Assembly: GCF_002909445.1 (NCBI RefSeq)
Contig: NZ_PPXC01000001.1
Coordinates: 310,001 to 374,000 of the forward strand
Direction of reading: 5' to 3'
From: Arthrobacter glacialis
GTDB taxonomy: Bacteria > Actinomycetota > Actinomycetes > Actinomycetales > Micrococcaceae
Length of the DNA: 64,000 nt
Shown here: positions 1-8,772 of the stretch, one piece after another
How the letters are laid out: each line of letters opens with the position of its first letter
Numbering within the stretch: position 1 is the stretch's first letter
The notes under the pieces: generated by a model
What the model was told of the DNA's origin: nothing
The model's database searches: none
The model's input: the letters and a program-made list of their open reading frames with translations, nothing else
Translations under genes and position numbers: made by a program

Positions 1-141
1 GCTCAACGACGATGAGGCCTTCAGGAAGTAGGAAGGCTTGGCCGGGGTGCGGCCGCGCTGGTCGGCACGCGACTGGTACGCCAGATGGACGGCGATGACC
101 TTGCCGGCCTGCTTGACGGTGGCTGCGGTGACTTGTTCCAC
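1..141 (-). CDS. Fumarylacetoacetate hydrolase family protein, N-terminal part
   Basis: Only the first 47 codons lie in the window; the gene runs off the left edge. Translation starts at a GTG (139-141) with an AGGAG six bases upstream. The peptide contains GKVIAVHLAYQSRA and ends in PAKPSYFLKASSSLS, which resembles the N-terminus of FAH-superfamily enzymes (2-hydroxyhepta-2,4-diene-1,7-dioate isomerase, acylpyruvase and relatives). These act on diketo acids in aromatic catabolism. The metal-binding and catalytic residues are outside the window, so the substrate cannot be given. A palindrome about 43 bases upstream suggests repressor control. Confidence 0.6.
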   Translation of the reverse strand, partial: MEQVTAATVKQAGKVIAVHLAYQSRADQRGRTPAKPSYFLKASSSLS

Positions 142-183
142 GGAACACTCCTGGGATGGTGGGTTGCTGGCCCTGAGAATAAG

Positions 184-197
184 ATACGAAATCGTAT
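184..197. promoter_or_regulatory. Palindromic operator candidate upstream of the FAH-family gene
   Basis: ATACGA-AA-TCGTAT is a perfect inverted repeat with 6-bp arms, directly followed by TACAATC. It lies 43 bp upstream of the GTG start of the leftmost gene, in an AT-rich pocket of a G+C-rich region. The size and TATAC-rich core suit a GntR-type repressor, but that assignment is inference. Confidence 0.4.
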
Positions 198-324
198 ACA
201 ATCATCGTAGTCATGTTACCTCGGTCACGTCAACCCTACGACGAGGCTCATGTAAAGTGCTCGCGAAATGGGGCGGGTGCCTCAGTTGAGAATTGCTAGC
301 GAAATCTCTTGGGCATGCCCCAGG

Positions 325-595
325 TGGCTTTGCCCATGCGCGTTGCCAGTGGCTTCGCTTGCGCAGGAATGACAGTGGCGCATTGCCAGCACCCCCGTTG
401 GCGCATAGCCGAAGTGGCTTTGCCCATGCGCGTTGGCAGCGGCTTCGCTTGCGCATGTCCCTGGTGGCTTTGCCTATACGCATTGCAGGCCTCTTCACTT
501 GCGCAGGAATGACAGTGGCGCAGTGCCAGCACCCCCGTTGGCGCATAGCCGAAGTGGCTTTGCCCATGCGCGTTGGCAGCGGCTTCGCTGGCGCT
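325..595. repeat. Intergenic tandem repeat, about 140-bp period, with an internal ~41-bp sub-repeat
   Basis: The segment GCGCAGGAATGACAGTGGCG at 361 recurs at 501, and the following 60 or more bases recur at the same 140-bp offset, giving two near-identical units. Inside each unit a ~41-bp motif beginning GTGGCTTTGCCCATGCGCG appears twice, at about 325, 415, 465 (diverged) and 555. All frames are open across the block because of the repeat, but no reading frame has a ribosome binding site or recognisable domain, so I treat it as non-coding. The rest of 198-824 holds nothing I can identify. Confidence 0.75.
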
Positions 596-824
596 GCGCA
601 TCATGCGCAGATGAAGGTCCGGGCAGCGGCCACGACAAGCCACACTGGAATGATTCCGCGAGCAACTTGAGATGATGCACCACGCCCTAAAAGTAACCCC
701 ACATCCAGCCCCATTTGGATGTCTGCAGGGTCGCTTGGAGGCAGCTCCGCGGTGTCTGATGTGGCGCTGTGTGTTGGCCGGTGGCCCTCAGTCATACCCG
801 GCGCATGCTCGGTGTGCAGGCCAC

Positions 825-1553
825 TTACTGGAGTTGGGCCTCGACAGCACGTGCGCTGCCCACGAGGCGCGCACCGATGGTGCTCGGATCGCCACCGGAC
901 CCCAGAAAGACTACACAGATGGCTGCCGGCATGCCTCCGGGGACGTGGATGGGCGCGGCAATCGCAGAAACTCCGGGAAGGACTTCGTCGTGGCTCGTGG
1001 CGAAACCGGCGGTCCGGGCGGCACGCGCCTCGGGGCGGTAGGGCAGGCCCGGTGCCAGCCGCGCCCACGCGTCCTCACTCATGGCGGACTGGATGGCAAT
1101 TCCGGGCGCGCCGGAGCTGAAGGAATGACGCGTGCCCGGTCGCTGGGCCAGGGTTGCCCCTGAATGGCGGGGCTCCACTGTCAGAAGGGTCACCGAATCG
1201 CGGTGATCCCAGACGGCAATGAACGCCGTCATGGACAATTCGTTGGCAAGCTCAGTCAGCTCGGGAAGGGCCGCTGTTTGCAGATCGCGTGCGACGCCGC
1301 GGGCCAGGGCTGCCAATCCCGGGCCGGCCTGGACACGGCCGGCGTCGTCCCTGATTAGCAGTGAGTGATCTTCGAGGGTGCGCAGTATCCGGTAGGCAAT
1401 GGAGCGATGCACGCCCAGCGCATCGGACAGTTCGGCGATGGTCATGGGGGATTGGGACTCGGCCAGAATTTCCAGGGCGCGGATGCCGCGTGACAGGGTT
1501 TGCGAATGGGCAGGGGCCTTCGCCTCGCGGCCGTCTACTGCATCTAAATTCAC
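825..1553 (-). CDS. IclR family transcriptional regulator
   Basis: About 242 aa from a GTG start preceded by AGAAGGA seven bases upstream. An upstream in-frame ATG at 1631 would add 26 residues but lacks a ribosome binding site. An N-terminal winged helix-turn-helix (MTIAELSDALGVHRSIAYRI, roughly residues 36-55) is followed by an IclR effector-binding domain with motifs such as RHSFSSGAPGIAI and a glycine-rich C-terminal segment. IclR proteins bind small carboxylic or aromatic effectors. It lies downstream of the APC permease on the same strand, so it probably regulates the permease or the amine cluster; this is inferred from position only. Confidence 0.85.
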   Translation of the reverse strand: MNLDAVDGREAKAPAHSQTLSRGIRALEILAESQSPMTIAELSDALGVHRSIAYRILRTLEDHSLLIRDDAGRVQAGPGLAALARGVARDLQTAALPELTELANELSMTAFIAVWDHRDSVTLLTVEPRHSGATLAQRPGTRHSFSSGAPGIAIQSAMSEDAWARLAPGLPYRPEARAARTAGFATSHDEVLPGVSAIAAPIHVPGGMPAAICVVFLGSGGDPSTIGARLVGSARAVEAQLQ

Positions 1554-1678
1554 GTCGTCATCCTTCTTAGTCGCCGGAGAGTGGTTGCCCTTGCGGCCAT
1601 GGCGTTGATTGTTCTGTATTAGGAACGTCAATCGAATTATAGAACTTATTCTCTGGCATACAGGTGGGGCGCGGGCAA

Positions 1679-1722
1679 ATGCGGAGGGGCCGTACGGCAG
1701 ATACCGTGCAGCCCCTCCGCAT
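1679..1722 (-). terminator. Hairpin terminator downstream of the permease gene
   Basis: ATGCGGAGGGGC and GCCCCTCCGCAT form a perfect 12-bp stem around a 20-base loop region that itself contains a smaller GTACGG/CCGTGC pairing. It lies 14 bp past the permease stop codon, between the permease and the iclR gene. The U tract on the minus strand is weak. Confidence 0.65.
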
Positions 1723-1736
1723 CATTAAGCGAAATC

Positions 1737-3239
1737 TCAGGCGGAGGTGTCCGGTGCCCCGCCGTAGCCGATGCCACGGTAGATGTCCGGGCGGTCCTTC
1801 TTGAGCTTCAGGCCCCAGAACAGCCCCGCAATGCCGGGCACAACCACCAGTGCCGGCAGGATCCACGAGAGCGCCGAGTTGCCATCGGAGCCGATCAGGA
1901 CATTGAAATTGACCACGATCAGCACGAACACTGCACCGAGTGTCAGTGCCGACAGTGTCGGCGCGATCACCCGGATCCACAGGGAGTACCCGGCCGCGTG
2001 CTTGCGGAAGTAGCCAATGACGGCCACCGAAATCAGGACCAGGAGCAGCACCAGGCCGAAGGCTGCGGTGTTCGTCAGCCACGTGAAGAAGGTGAGCACG
2101 GGGTACAGCTCGCCGAGCGGGGATCCAATCCCGGCGACGGCAAACACGGCCAGCATGACCAGGGCCAGTACTGACTGAGCCAGCGACCCGGCCACCGGGG
2201 CGTGCCGTGCGTTGACGCGGGCAAATCTGCGTGGCAGAACGCTTTCGCGCCCCAGCGAGAACACATACCGGGCCACCGCATTATGGAAGGCGATCAGGGC
2301 GGCCAGCAGGCTCGTAATGAACAAGACCTGGGCAATGTCGGAGATAAACACGGCGCCGTGACCGGAGAGGAAGGCGAACAGCAAATCGGGGCCATACTTT
2401 TGTGATTCTCCAATGATCTGGCTGGGGCCTGTGCCGATGGTCATGGCCCAGGCGGAGAATGCATAGAAGACGGAAATGATGCCAACCGCAATGAACGTGG
2501 CCCGGGCGATGGACCGGGCGGGATCCTTCGCCTCTTCGCTGTAGATTGCGGCCGATTCAAAGCCCATGAAGGCCGCCATGCTAAAGGCCAAGGCTGCGCC
2601 GACGCCGGTGGTGAACAAGTCCGACGGGGCCAATCCGGCGCCGCTGACACCCTCCGGGCTCACAGCGAGGGCGATCACGTCGAAAACGATGACGGCAACA
2701 AATTCCAGCCCCACGAGCACGCCGATGATCTTGGCGGACAGGTCAACCTTGTTGATCCCCAGCCAGCCAACAATGGCGAAGCCAACCAGTGCCGCCGCCC
2801 ACCACGGGACGTTGAGTCCAAGCTTGGCATTGACGAAGGACGCCGCGGCAAAGCCGAACAGGCCGTAGATTCCGATCTGCATCGCGTTGTAGGAGATCAG
2901 CGCAACCCAGGCGGCTCCGACCCCGGTGGCCCGGCCCAGGCCCTGTGCAATGTAGGCGTAGAAGGCGCCGGCGTTGCGGATATGGGCACTCATGGCTGCG
3001 TAGCCAACGGCGAACAGGGCCAGGCAAACGCCGAGGACGATGAAGGAAAGAGGTATTCCGACGTTTCCGGTGACGGCGAAGTTGCTGGGAATGCCTCCGG
3101 CCACCACCGTCAACGGCGCGGATGCTGCGATGATCATGCAGACGAGGGCGGGCACGCCGAGCGTGCGCTTGCTGAGTCCTTTGCCGGTCCCGCGGCCGGC
3201 GTTGGTGCCGGTGGACGGGAGAGTCTTTTCCTGTGACAT
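1737..3239 (-). CDS. APC family amino acid/amine permease
   Basis: 500 aa from an ATG with GGAGG six bases upstream; a second in-frame ATG at 3251 has no such site. About twelve hydrophobic segments span the protein, beginning with VPALVCMIIAASAPLTVVAGG (written here only in part as the first helix). GFESAAIYSEEAKDP around residues 232-246 is the APC-superfamily loop motif seen in amino-acid and amine transporters. It should act in the cytoplasmic membrane as a proton-coupled importer. With the aldehyde dehydrogenase, amine oxidase and regulators next door, uptake of an aromatic or aliphatic primary amine is the likely job; the exact substrate is inference. Confidence 0.85.
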   Translation of the reverse strand: MSQEKTLPSTGTNAGRGTGKGLSKRTLGVPALVCMIIAASAPLTVVAGGIPSNFAVTGNVGIPLSFIVLGVCLALFAVGYAAMSAHIRNAGAFYAYIAQGLGRATGVGAAWVALISYNAMQIGIYGLFGFAAASFVNAKLGLNVPWWAAALVGFAIVGWLGINKVDLSAKIIGVLVGLEFVAVIVFDVIALAVSPEGVSGAGLAPSDLFTTGVGAALAFSMAAFMGFESAAIYSEEAKDPARSIARATFIAVGIISVFYAFSAWAMTIGTGPSQIIGESQKYGPDLLFAFLSGHGAVFISDIAQVLFITSLLAALIAFHNAVARYVFSLGRESVLPRRFARVNARHAPVAGSLAQSVLALVMLAVFAVAGIGSPLGELYPVLTFFTWLTNTAAFGLVLLLVLISVAVIGYFRKHAAGYSLWIRVIAPTLSALTLGAVFVLIVVNFNVLIGSDGNSALSWILPALVVVPGIAGLFWGLKLKKDRPDIYRGIGYGGAPDTSA

Positions 3240-3373
3240 TAAAACCTCCATTGGGAGAATAAAGATGTCTTGAGTGTGTCACCTATCACACATGCTGGCT
3301 TGTTGTTCGCGGCACCGCCGTTGACTAACCGTGCAGGACTTCCGCGGAGCCCACAAGGACCAGGGCCTGACAA

Positions 3374-3410
3374 GGCGGGGGCCGCCACCAAAATGGTGAA
3401 GGCCCCCGCC
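3374..3410. terminator. Hairpin terminator after the aldehyde dehydrogenase gene
   Basis: GGCGGGGGCC and GGCCCCCGCC form a perfect 10-bp G+C stem, 20 bp downstream of the stop codon of the minus-strand aldehyde dehydrogenase and upstream of the permease. It separates the two transcription units. Confidence 0.7.
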
Positions 3411-3430
3411 GACGTGCTGTGATGGCGCTG

Positions 3431-4840
3431 TTAGCCATTGATGACCTGCGGCACGCCCAAGGCTTTGAGGCCTTCGACGCCGAATTCGAGTCCGTAGCCG
3501 GACTGCTTTGCCCCGCCAAAGGGGATGCGGGGGTCCACTCCGCCGTGGGAGTTGATCCAGACGGTGCCGGCTTGGAGGCGGGCCGCGACACTGCGGGCCG
3601 CGTCAAGGTCGGCGGACCAAACGGAGGCGCCGAGTCCGACGTCGAGCCCGTTGGCCATCGCCACTGCCTCGTCGACGGAGCTGTACCGGATGATGGGCAG
3701 GGCCGGGCCGAACTGTTCCTCGGCAACCAGTGGATTGTTGTTCTCGATGTCGGCCACGAGCGTGGTGGGGTAGAAGTAGCCCGGCTGTCCTGTTTCCGGG
3801 TTTCCGCCCAGCAGCACACGTGCGCCCGAGTCCTTGGCGGCCTCCACGAGGCGGGCAACGATGTCCAATTGCGCCTTGTTCTGCAGTGGGCCGAGCATGT
3901 TGTTTTCGTCAAGGCCCACGCCCATGGGCATGGCGGCGGCCACGGCCGTGAGTTCTTCGCAGACGGCGTCGTAGATGTCCTCGTGGACATAAAGGCGCTT
4001 CAGGGCCGCGCAGGTCTGGCCGGTGTTGATGAACGCACCCCAGAACAGGTTCTCGGCGATGGCCTTGGGATCGGCGTCCGGGAGTACGATTCCGGCGTCG
4101 TTGCCACCAAGCTCAAGGGTCAGGCGCTTGACCGTGCCAGCCGAGGACTTGATGATCGCCTTGCCCGTTGCCGTGGAACCGGTGAACATGATCTTGCCGA
4201 TCGCGGGGTGTTCGGCCAGTCGGGCGCCAACATCCCTGCCGCCGCTGACGGCTGAAAGCAGGCCCTCGGGGAGTTCCTGGTTTAGCACGTGGACCAGCGC
4301 CAGCACGCTTAGCGGGGTGTACTCGGAGGGTTTGACGACCACGGCATTGCCCATGCGCAAGGCCGGGGCGATCTGCCAGATGGTGATCATCATGGGCCAG
4401 TTCCAGGGCCCGATGGCACCGACCACACCGATGGGCCGGTAATGGATTTGGGCGTGGGTCGCCCCGTCGTCAACCACGGTCTCGGCGGCCAGCTCGGTTG
4501 CCGCGGTGGCACGCAGCCAGGCCGCGCAGGCGCCGACCTCGAAGCGGGCGTTCGGGCCGTTCAGCGGCTTTCCCTGCTCGCGGGAGAGCAGGCGGGCGAG
4601 TTCTTCGGCAGAGCGGTCGACGGCGTCGGCCGCCTTGAGCAGTACGGCACTGCGTGCCTCATGGCCAAGAGCGGCCCACGCAGGCTGGGCCGCAGTTGCC
4701 GAAGCGATGGCACGTTCCAAATCCTCGACCGTATGGACCGGTGCCTCGCCGACGATTTCGCCCGTGGCGGGGTCCAACATGGTCCTGGTCTCGCCGGAGA
4801 CCGGTGTAATCGCCGTGAGAAGGTCAGTGTACGTTTCCAT
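3431..4840 (-). CDS. NAD(P)-dependent aldehyde dehydrogenase (phenylacetaldehyde-type, predicted)
   Basis: 469 aa from an ATG with TGGAG six bases upstream, a normal length for the family. Visible family motifs are GPWNWPM (cofactor-binding fold), VVKPSEYTPLS, MFTGSTATGK, the catalytic-base motif LELGGNDAG, the catalytic cysteine in NTGQTCAALKR (about residue 280) and EEQFGPALPI. The enzyme oxidises an aldehyde to a carboxylate in the cytoplasm. Because a copper amine oxidase lies 2 kb away, the natural role is oxidation of the aldehyde it releases, for example phenylacetaldehyde to phenylacetate. Sequence alone does not fix the substrate. Confidence 0.85.
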   Translation of the reverse strand: METYTDLLTAITPVSGETRTMLDPATGEIVGEAPVHTVEDLERAIASATAAQPAWAALGHEARSAVLLKAADAVDRSAEELARLLSREQGKPLNGPNARFEVGACAAWLRATAATELAAETVVDDGATHAQIHYRPIGVVGAIGPWNWPMMITIWQIAPALRMGNAVVVKPSEYTPLSVLALVHVLNQELPEGLLSAVSGGRDVGARLAEHPAIGKIMFTGSTATGKAIIKSSAGTVKRLTLELGGNDAGIVLPDADPKAIAENLFWGAFINTGQTCAALKRLYVHEDIYDAVCEELTAVAAAMPMGVGLDENNMLGPLQNKAQLDIVARLVEAAKDSGARVLLGGNPETGQPGYFYPTTLVADIENNNPLVAEEQFGPALPIIRYSSVDEAVAMANGLDVGLGASVWSADLDAARSVAARLQAGTVWINSHGGVDPRIPFGGAKQSGYGLEFGVEGLKALGVPQVING

Positions 4841-5004
4841 GGATGCTCCAGTTCGGGTCAGTAAGTGCAACGCCGGTGGGGGCGCTGCAGTGATAATTCA
4901 AGTCTTGCCGACCATCCGGGCACCGGTCTTGTCGATCCGTGAAGACCTGTTGCCCCCAGGCGAACACCTGCAGGCCCGATCAGCGGGACGAGCGGTTTTT
5001 GCCT

Positions 5005-5970
5005 TCAGGTGCGACTGTTGGACAGGCGATATGTACTGGGAGGTTCGCCAAAGGCGTCGCGGAAGACGCGGCTAAAATGCGCCGCGTCCACGAATCCCCA
5101 ACGGGCGGCTATGGTGCTGACCGGGCGGTGGGCCAGGAGGGGGTCGCGCAGCTCGCGCCGGCAATTCTCGAGCCGGCGTGTGCGGATCCAGTGGGCCACA
5201 GTGGTTCCTGCCTCCTGGAAAACATTGTGCAGGTGCCGGGTGGAGATGAAGTGGGCGGAGGCGACGCTTGCCGGGGACAGGTCCGGATCGGCCAGATTGG
5301 CCTCGATGAAACGGCGGATCCTGCCCAGAAGTTCCTCATGCGGGCGCCCGGGGCCGCGCTCTGCCTGGTCCAGTTCCGCCGCAAACAGTGTGCTCAGAAG
5401 GTCCACGGTGTTGTGGGCCAGGCGGTGCCCGCTGGGTCCGGAAAGTACTTCTAGGTTGTCTGCCAGTTGTGTCATGAAGGGGCTGATCATCCGTCCAAGT
5501 CCCTTGTCGGCGGCCATCCGTGTTGCTGTCAGGTGACCCACTGAACCGGCCGGCAGGTCGAGGGCATCGTGGGGAAACATCAACACCAGAGTGCGGCAAT
5601 CGGATTCGAAGGCCAGCGTATAAGGGCGGCTGGTGTCATACACGGCAAGGTCGCCAGGTTGCAGGACGGCTTCGCGGTTGTCCTGGACCAGAATCCCGGT
5701 GCCAGCCAGCTGCAGGTTGAGTTTGAAATAGAGACGGTCCGAACTGGCAATGAGCGACGGGGTGCGGTGCACGCTGTGACCGGTGGCCGTCACCTCAATG
5801 ATGGACAGTTCGTCGAGGAGCCGGGAGCGCAGCCTTCCGTGAAAGTGGTCCGGGTCGCTGGAGCGGACGTGCAGCGGCACAAACGACTTGGAAATGAGGT
5901 CGTGCCATGCGGCAAAGGAATGGGCCACAGCGGTTTGCACGCCGTCGGCGGTTTCAAGTGTGGAGTTCAT
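5005..5970 (-). CDS. AraC family regulator (FeaR-like)
   Basis: 321 aa from an ATG with AAGGGA about eight bases upstream; an earlier ATG at 5997 is less likely. The N-terminal two thirds resemble the AraC-binding-like domain found in FeaR-type regulators. The last 100 residues form the double helix-turn-helix, with the second motif seen as IAARWGFVDAAHFSRVFR followed by GEPPSTYR. FeaR activates amine oxidase and phenylacetaldehyde dehydrogenase genes in Escherichia coli, which matches the neighbours here. The control target is inferred from context and domain type. Confidence 0.85.
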   Translation of the reverse strand: MNSTLETADGVQTAVAHSFAAWHDLISKSFVPLHVRSSDPDHFHGRLRSRLLDELSIIEVTATGHSVHRTPSLIASSDRLYFKLNLQLAGTGILVQDNREAVLQPGDLAVYDTSRPYTLAFESDCRTLVLMFPHDALDLPAGSVGHLTATRMAADKGLGRMISPFMTQLADNLEVLSGPSGHRLAHNTVDLLSTLFAAELDQAERGPGRPHEELLGRIRRFIEANLADPDLSPASVASAHFISTRHLHNVFQEAGTTVAHWIRTRRLENCRRELRDPLLAHRPVSTIAARWGFVDAAHFSRVFRDAFGEPPSTYRLSNSRT

Positions 5971-5983
5971 TCGAAATTCCCTT

Positions 5984-5997
5984 GTGTTGGGCAACAC
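5984..5997. promoter_or_regulatory. Palindrome in the araC-type gene leader
   Basis: GTGTTG-GG-CAACAC is a perfect inverted repeat with 6-bp arms, 13 bp upstream of the ATG of the AraC-family gene. It could be an autoregulatory site or could hinder translation as an mRNA hairpin next to the ribosome binding site. Confidence 0.35.
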
Positions 5998-6068
5998 TTT
6001 TCCACCACTCTAGTGACTCATGTGGTCCCTGTCACTTATTTTCAACAGTCGGCGAATAAAAATTACCA

Positions 6069-6680
6069 CTACCGGCTCTCAATTGCGTGGGCGGGGTCCA
6101 GGAGCAGCAGGTACGCGTCCAGCTGGGCGTTCAACTGGGCTGGCAAATGTTCCCCGGGTGACATGGCGGCAATGATCTGGGCGCCCAAGAGTATGCACAT
6201 CAGCTGGTTGATGATGTCCTCGTCCTTGATTGGTACTGTGACTTCGCCCCTGCTTCGCGCCTGGCGCAGGTGCACTTGCAGTCCGGCGCGCCACTGGTGC
6301 ATGGATGATTCATGCAGTTCGGTCTTGGTGGCATCAGTGAGGGCTTTCTGCCAGAAGGGGATGACAATCCGGGCCTCGTTGATGCGGTCCTCGTCCAGCG
6401 GCAGCACCTCCTGGCAGAAGCCGTGCAGCGCCTCTATGCCCACTTTTCCGGCGGTCCGCTCCGCAATGCGCTGGTTGGTCCGATTGAAGACGTGCCCGAA
6501 CGCGAAGGTGATGAGGCTGTCCTTCGTGGGGAAGTAGGGCTTCAGTGCACCATTGGCAAAGCCTGCCTCCGCAGCGATCTCACGCATGGTGGCGCCCTCG
6601 ATCCCGTGCTGGGCAATGATGCGCCAGGTGGCGTCGACCAGCTCGAGCCGCCGCTGGTCATGGTTGACAATTTTCGGCAA
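6069..6680 (-). CDS. TetR family transcriptional regulator
   Basis: About 203 aa from a TTG start preceded by GGAGA at seven bases; an ATG at 6740 is possible but unsupported. The N-terminal helix-turn-helix reads TMREIAAEAGFANGALKPYF, typical of BetI/TetR_C_6-like repressors. The C-terminal half is an alpha-helical ligand domain. It is divergent from the copper amine oxidase gene, with 145 bp between the starts, so it probably represses the oxidase and itself. The ligand may be the amine substrate or its aldehyde (inference). Confidence 0.85.
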   Translation of the reverse strand: MPKIVNHDQRRLELVDATWRIIAQHGIEGATMREIAAEAGFANGALKPYFPTKDSLITFAFGHVFNRTNQRIAERTAGKVGIEALHGFCQEVLPLDEDRINEARIVIPFWQKALTDATKTELHESSMHQWRAGLQVHLRQARSRGEVTVPIKDEDIINQLMCILLGAQIIAAMSPGEHLPAQLNAQLDAYLLLLDPAHAIESR

Positions 6681-6752
6681 TTCATTTCTCCAGACGGGCG
6701 GTGCGGACCGGGCGATATGGCTTGATCCCTTGTGATGCATCTTACGTGTGTG

Positions 6753-6774
6753 TATTCTCTACAACCATAGAATA
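6753..6774. promoter_or_regulatory. Operator/promoter candidate between tetR-type gene and amine oxidase gene
   Basis: TATTCT and AGAATA form an inverted repeat with a 10-base spacer. The right arm overlaps TAGAAT, a good -10 hexamer for the amine oxidase gene. Placement of a palindrome over the promoter between a TetR gene and its divergent target is the usual arrangement for repression. Confidence 0.45.
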
Positions 6775-6825
6775 AAAAAACGTGAACGACCGGTTTCCGG
6801 CCGCCCACCCACGAAAAGAGCAGTC

Positions 6826-8772
6826 ATGACAGTCACCAACGACGTCGACGTCGCGCCACTCGCGCTGGCCTCGGCCGCTGAAATTACCTCCGTGCGAGAA
6901 ATCCTTCAGACCGCCGGGCTACTGGGGGAGTCAGCGCGCATCGCTTATCTGGGTCTCTTGGATCCACCTCGGGGGCAGCAGGACGACTCGTCAGTGAACC
7001 GCCGATACCGCGTTTTTCTGCACGACGTTTCCGGCGGTGTGCCCAAGGATGCTGTGGTTTCGGTGACCAGCGGCACCGTGGAGTCCGCCGTCGAGCTGGA
7101 CACGGCGGTCACGGGGGAGCTGCCCGTTCTGGAAGAAGAGTTCGCTGCGGTGGAGGAAATTCTTGCCACGCACCCCGAATGGCTAAAGGCCCTTGCGGTT
7201 CGAAAGTTGGACGTTGCCAAGGTGCGCGTGGCACCCCTGTCCGCGGGTGTTTTTGACTACCCCGAAGAAAAGGGACGACGCATTCTGCGCGGGCTTGCCT
7301 TTGTTCAGGACTTCCCGGAAGACAGCGCCTGGGCGCACCCGGTGGACGGCCTGGTTGCCTACGTTGATGTGACCAACAAGACCGTTGATGCGGTGCTGGA
7401 CTTTGGTGCGGTCCCCGTCCCCGCCGAACATGGCAACTACGCGGACCCCGGGCTGACTGGTCCCCTGCGGGAAACACAAAAGCCGATCAGCATCACGCAA
7501 CCTGATGGCCCCAGTTTTGTACTCACAGGCGGTAACCACATCGAGTGGGAGAAGTGGAGCCTTGACGTTGGGTTCGACGCCCGTGAAGGAGTGGTCCTGC
7601 ACAACCTGGCGTTCAATGACGGCGGGCGGAAACGTTCCATCATCAACCGCGCATCCATCGCCGAGATGGTGGTGCCCTATGGCGACCCCTCTCCCGTGCG
7701 GTCCTGGCAAAACTACTTCGATACCGGCGAATACCAGGTGGGCCAATACGCCAACTCCTTGGAGCTTGGCTGCGACTGCCTCGGCGAGATCACCTACCTA
7801 AGCCCCGTCATCAGCGACGCCTTCGGCAACCCCCGCGAGATCCGCAACGGCATCTGCATGCATGAGGAAGACTGGTCCATCCTCTCCAAGCATTCGGATC
7901 TGTGGACCGGGATTGACTACACTCGGCGCAACCGCCGCATGGTGATCTCCTTCTTCACGACCATTGGCAACTACGACTACGGCTTTTACTGGTACCTCTA
8001 CCTGGATGGCACCATCGAGTTCGAGGCCAAGGCCACCGGCATCGTCTTCACCAGCGCCTACCCCGGCAAGGGGTACCCCTATGCCTCCGAATTGGCGCCG
8101 GGGCTCGGCGCGCCGTACCACCAGCACCTGTTCGGGGCGCGCCTTGACATGGCCGTGGACGGGCTGGTCAATAGGGTGGAAGAGGAAGACGTGGTTCGCG
8201 TGCCGATGGGCGTCGGGAATGAACGCGGCAATGCATTCACCCGCAAGCGCACCGTTCTGGCCACGGAGTCCCAGGCAGTCCGCGAGGCGGACATGCGCGC
8301 CGGCCGGACCTGGGTTGTTTCCAACCCAACCTCACTGAATCGGCTGGGGGAGCCGGTGGCCTACAAGCTTCATCCCCAGGGCCAGCCCATGCTGTTGGCT
8401 GACCCGGAATCCTCGGTGGCCCAGCGTGCCACATTTGCCACGAAAGACCTGTGGGTGACGCAATTTGCGCAGGAGGAGCGCTACCCGACGGGTGACTTCG
8501 TCAACCAGCATTCAGGCGGGGCGGGGCTGCCGTCATTCATTGCGGCGGACCGTGATCTCGACGGCCAGGACATTGTCCTCTGGCACACCTTTGGGCTGAC
8601 GCATTTCCCTCGCGTGGAGGACTGGCCCATCATGCCTGTCGACACTGTGGGCTTCAAACTACGCCCGGAGGGCTTCTTTGACCGCAGCCCGGTCCTTGAC
8701 GTGCCGGCCAGCAGCCCGGCCGGTGCCAGCCATTGTGGTGGAGCTGGCGGCGATGACAACTGCCACTGCTGA
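6826..8772 (+). CDS. Copper-containing primary-amine oxidase (phenylethylamine oxidase type)
   Basis: 648 aa from an ATG with AAAAGAG upstream. It deaminates primary amines to aldehydes with release of ammonia and hydrogen peroxide. The topaquinone precursor is Tyr383 in the consensus TIGNYDYG; the catalytic base is Asp299 in NYFDTGEY; the copper ligands are His432 and His434 in YHQHLF and His593 in LTHFPR. Each lies exactly one position after the Arthrobacter globiformis phenylethylamine oxidase residues (Asp298, Tyr382, His431, His433, His592), so the two should align almost without gaps. An odd feature is a C-terminal tail with three Cys and two His ([12 protein letters not shown] at the very end). 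Phenylethylamine or tyramine is a likely substrate, but histamine oxidase is close in sequence. Confidence 0.95.
   Translation: MTVTNDVDVAPLALASAAEITSVREILQTAGLLGESARIAYLGLLDPPRGQQDDSSVNRRYRVFLHDVSGGVPKDAVVSVTSGTVESAVELDTAVTGELPVLEEEFAAVEEILATHPEWLKALAVRKLDVAKVRVAPLSAGVFDYPEEKGRRILRGLAFVQDFPEDSAWAHPVDGLVAYVDVTNKTVDAVLDFGAVPVPAEHGNYADPGLTGPLRETQKPISITQPDGPSFVLTGGNHIEWEKWSLDVGFDAREGVVLHNLAFNDGGRKRSIINRASIAEMVVPYGDPSPVRSWQNYFDTGEYQVGQYANSLELGCDCLGEITYLSPVISDAFGNPREIRNGICMHEEDWSILSKHSDLWTGIDYTRRNRRMVISFFTTIGNYDYGFYWYLYLDGTIEFEAKATGIVFTSAYPGKGYPYASELAPGLGAPYHQHLFGARLDMAVDGLVNRVEEEDVVRVPMGVGNERGNAFTRKRTVLATESQAVREADMRAGRTWVVSNPTSLNRLGEPVAYKLHPQGQPMLLADPESSVAQRATFATKDLWVTQFAQEERYPTGDFVNQHSGGAGLPSFIAADRDLDGQDIVLWHTFGLTHFPRVEDWPIMPVDTVGFKLRPEGFFDRSPVLDVPASSPAGASHCGGAGGDDNCHC

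Noticed and set aside
325-595. CRISPR array
   Set aside because: Repeat units are long (about 140 bp), spacing of the sub-repeat alternates 90/50/90 bp, intervening sequence is itself repeated, and no cas genes are present.
3274-3292. TGTGT...ACACA inverted repeat upstream of the permease gene
   Set aside because: Arms are only five bases and the flanks do not match; too weak to call an operator.
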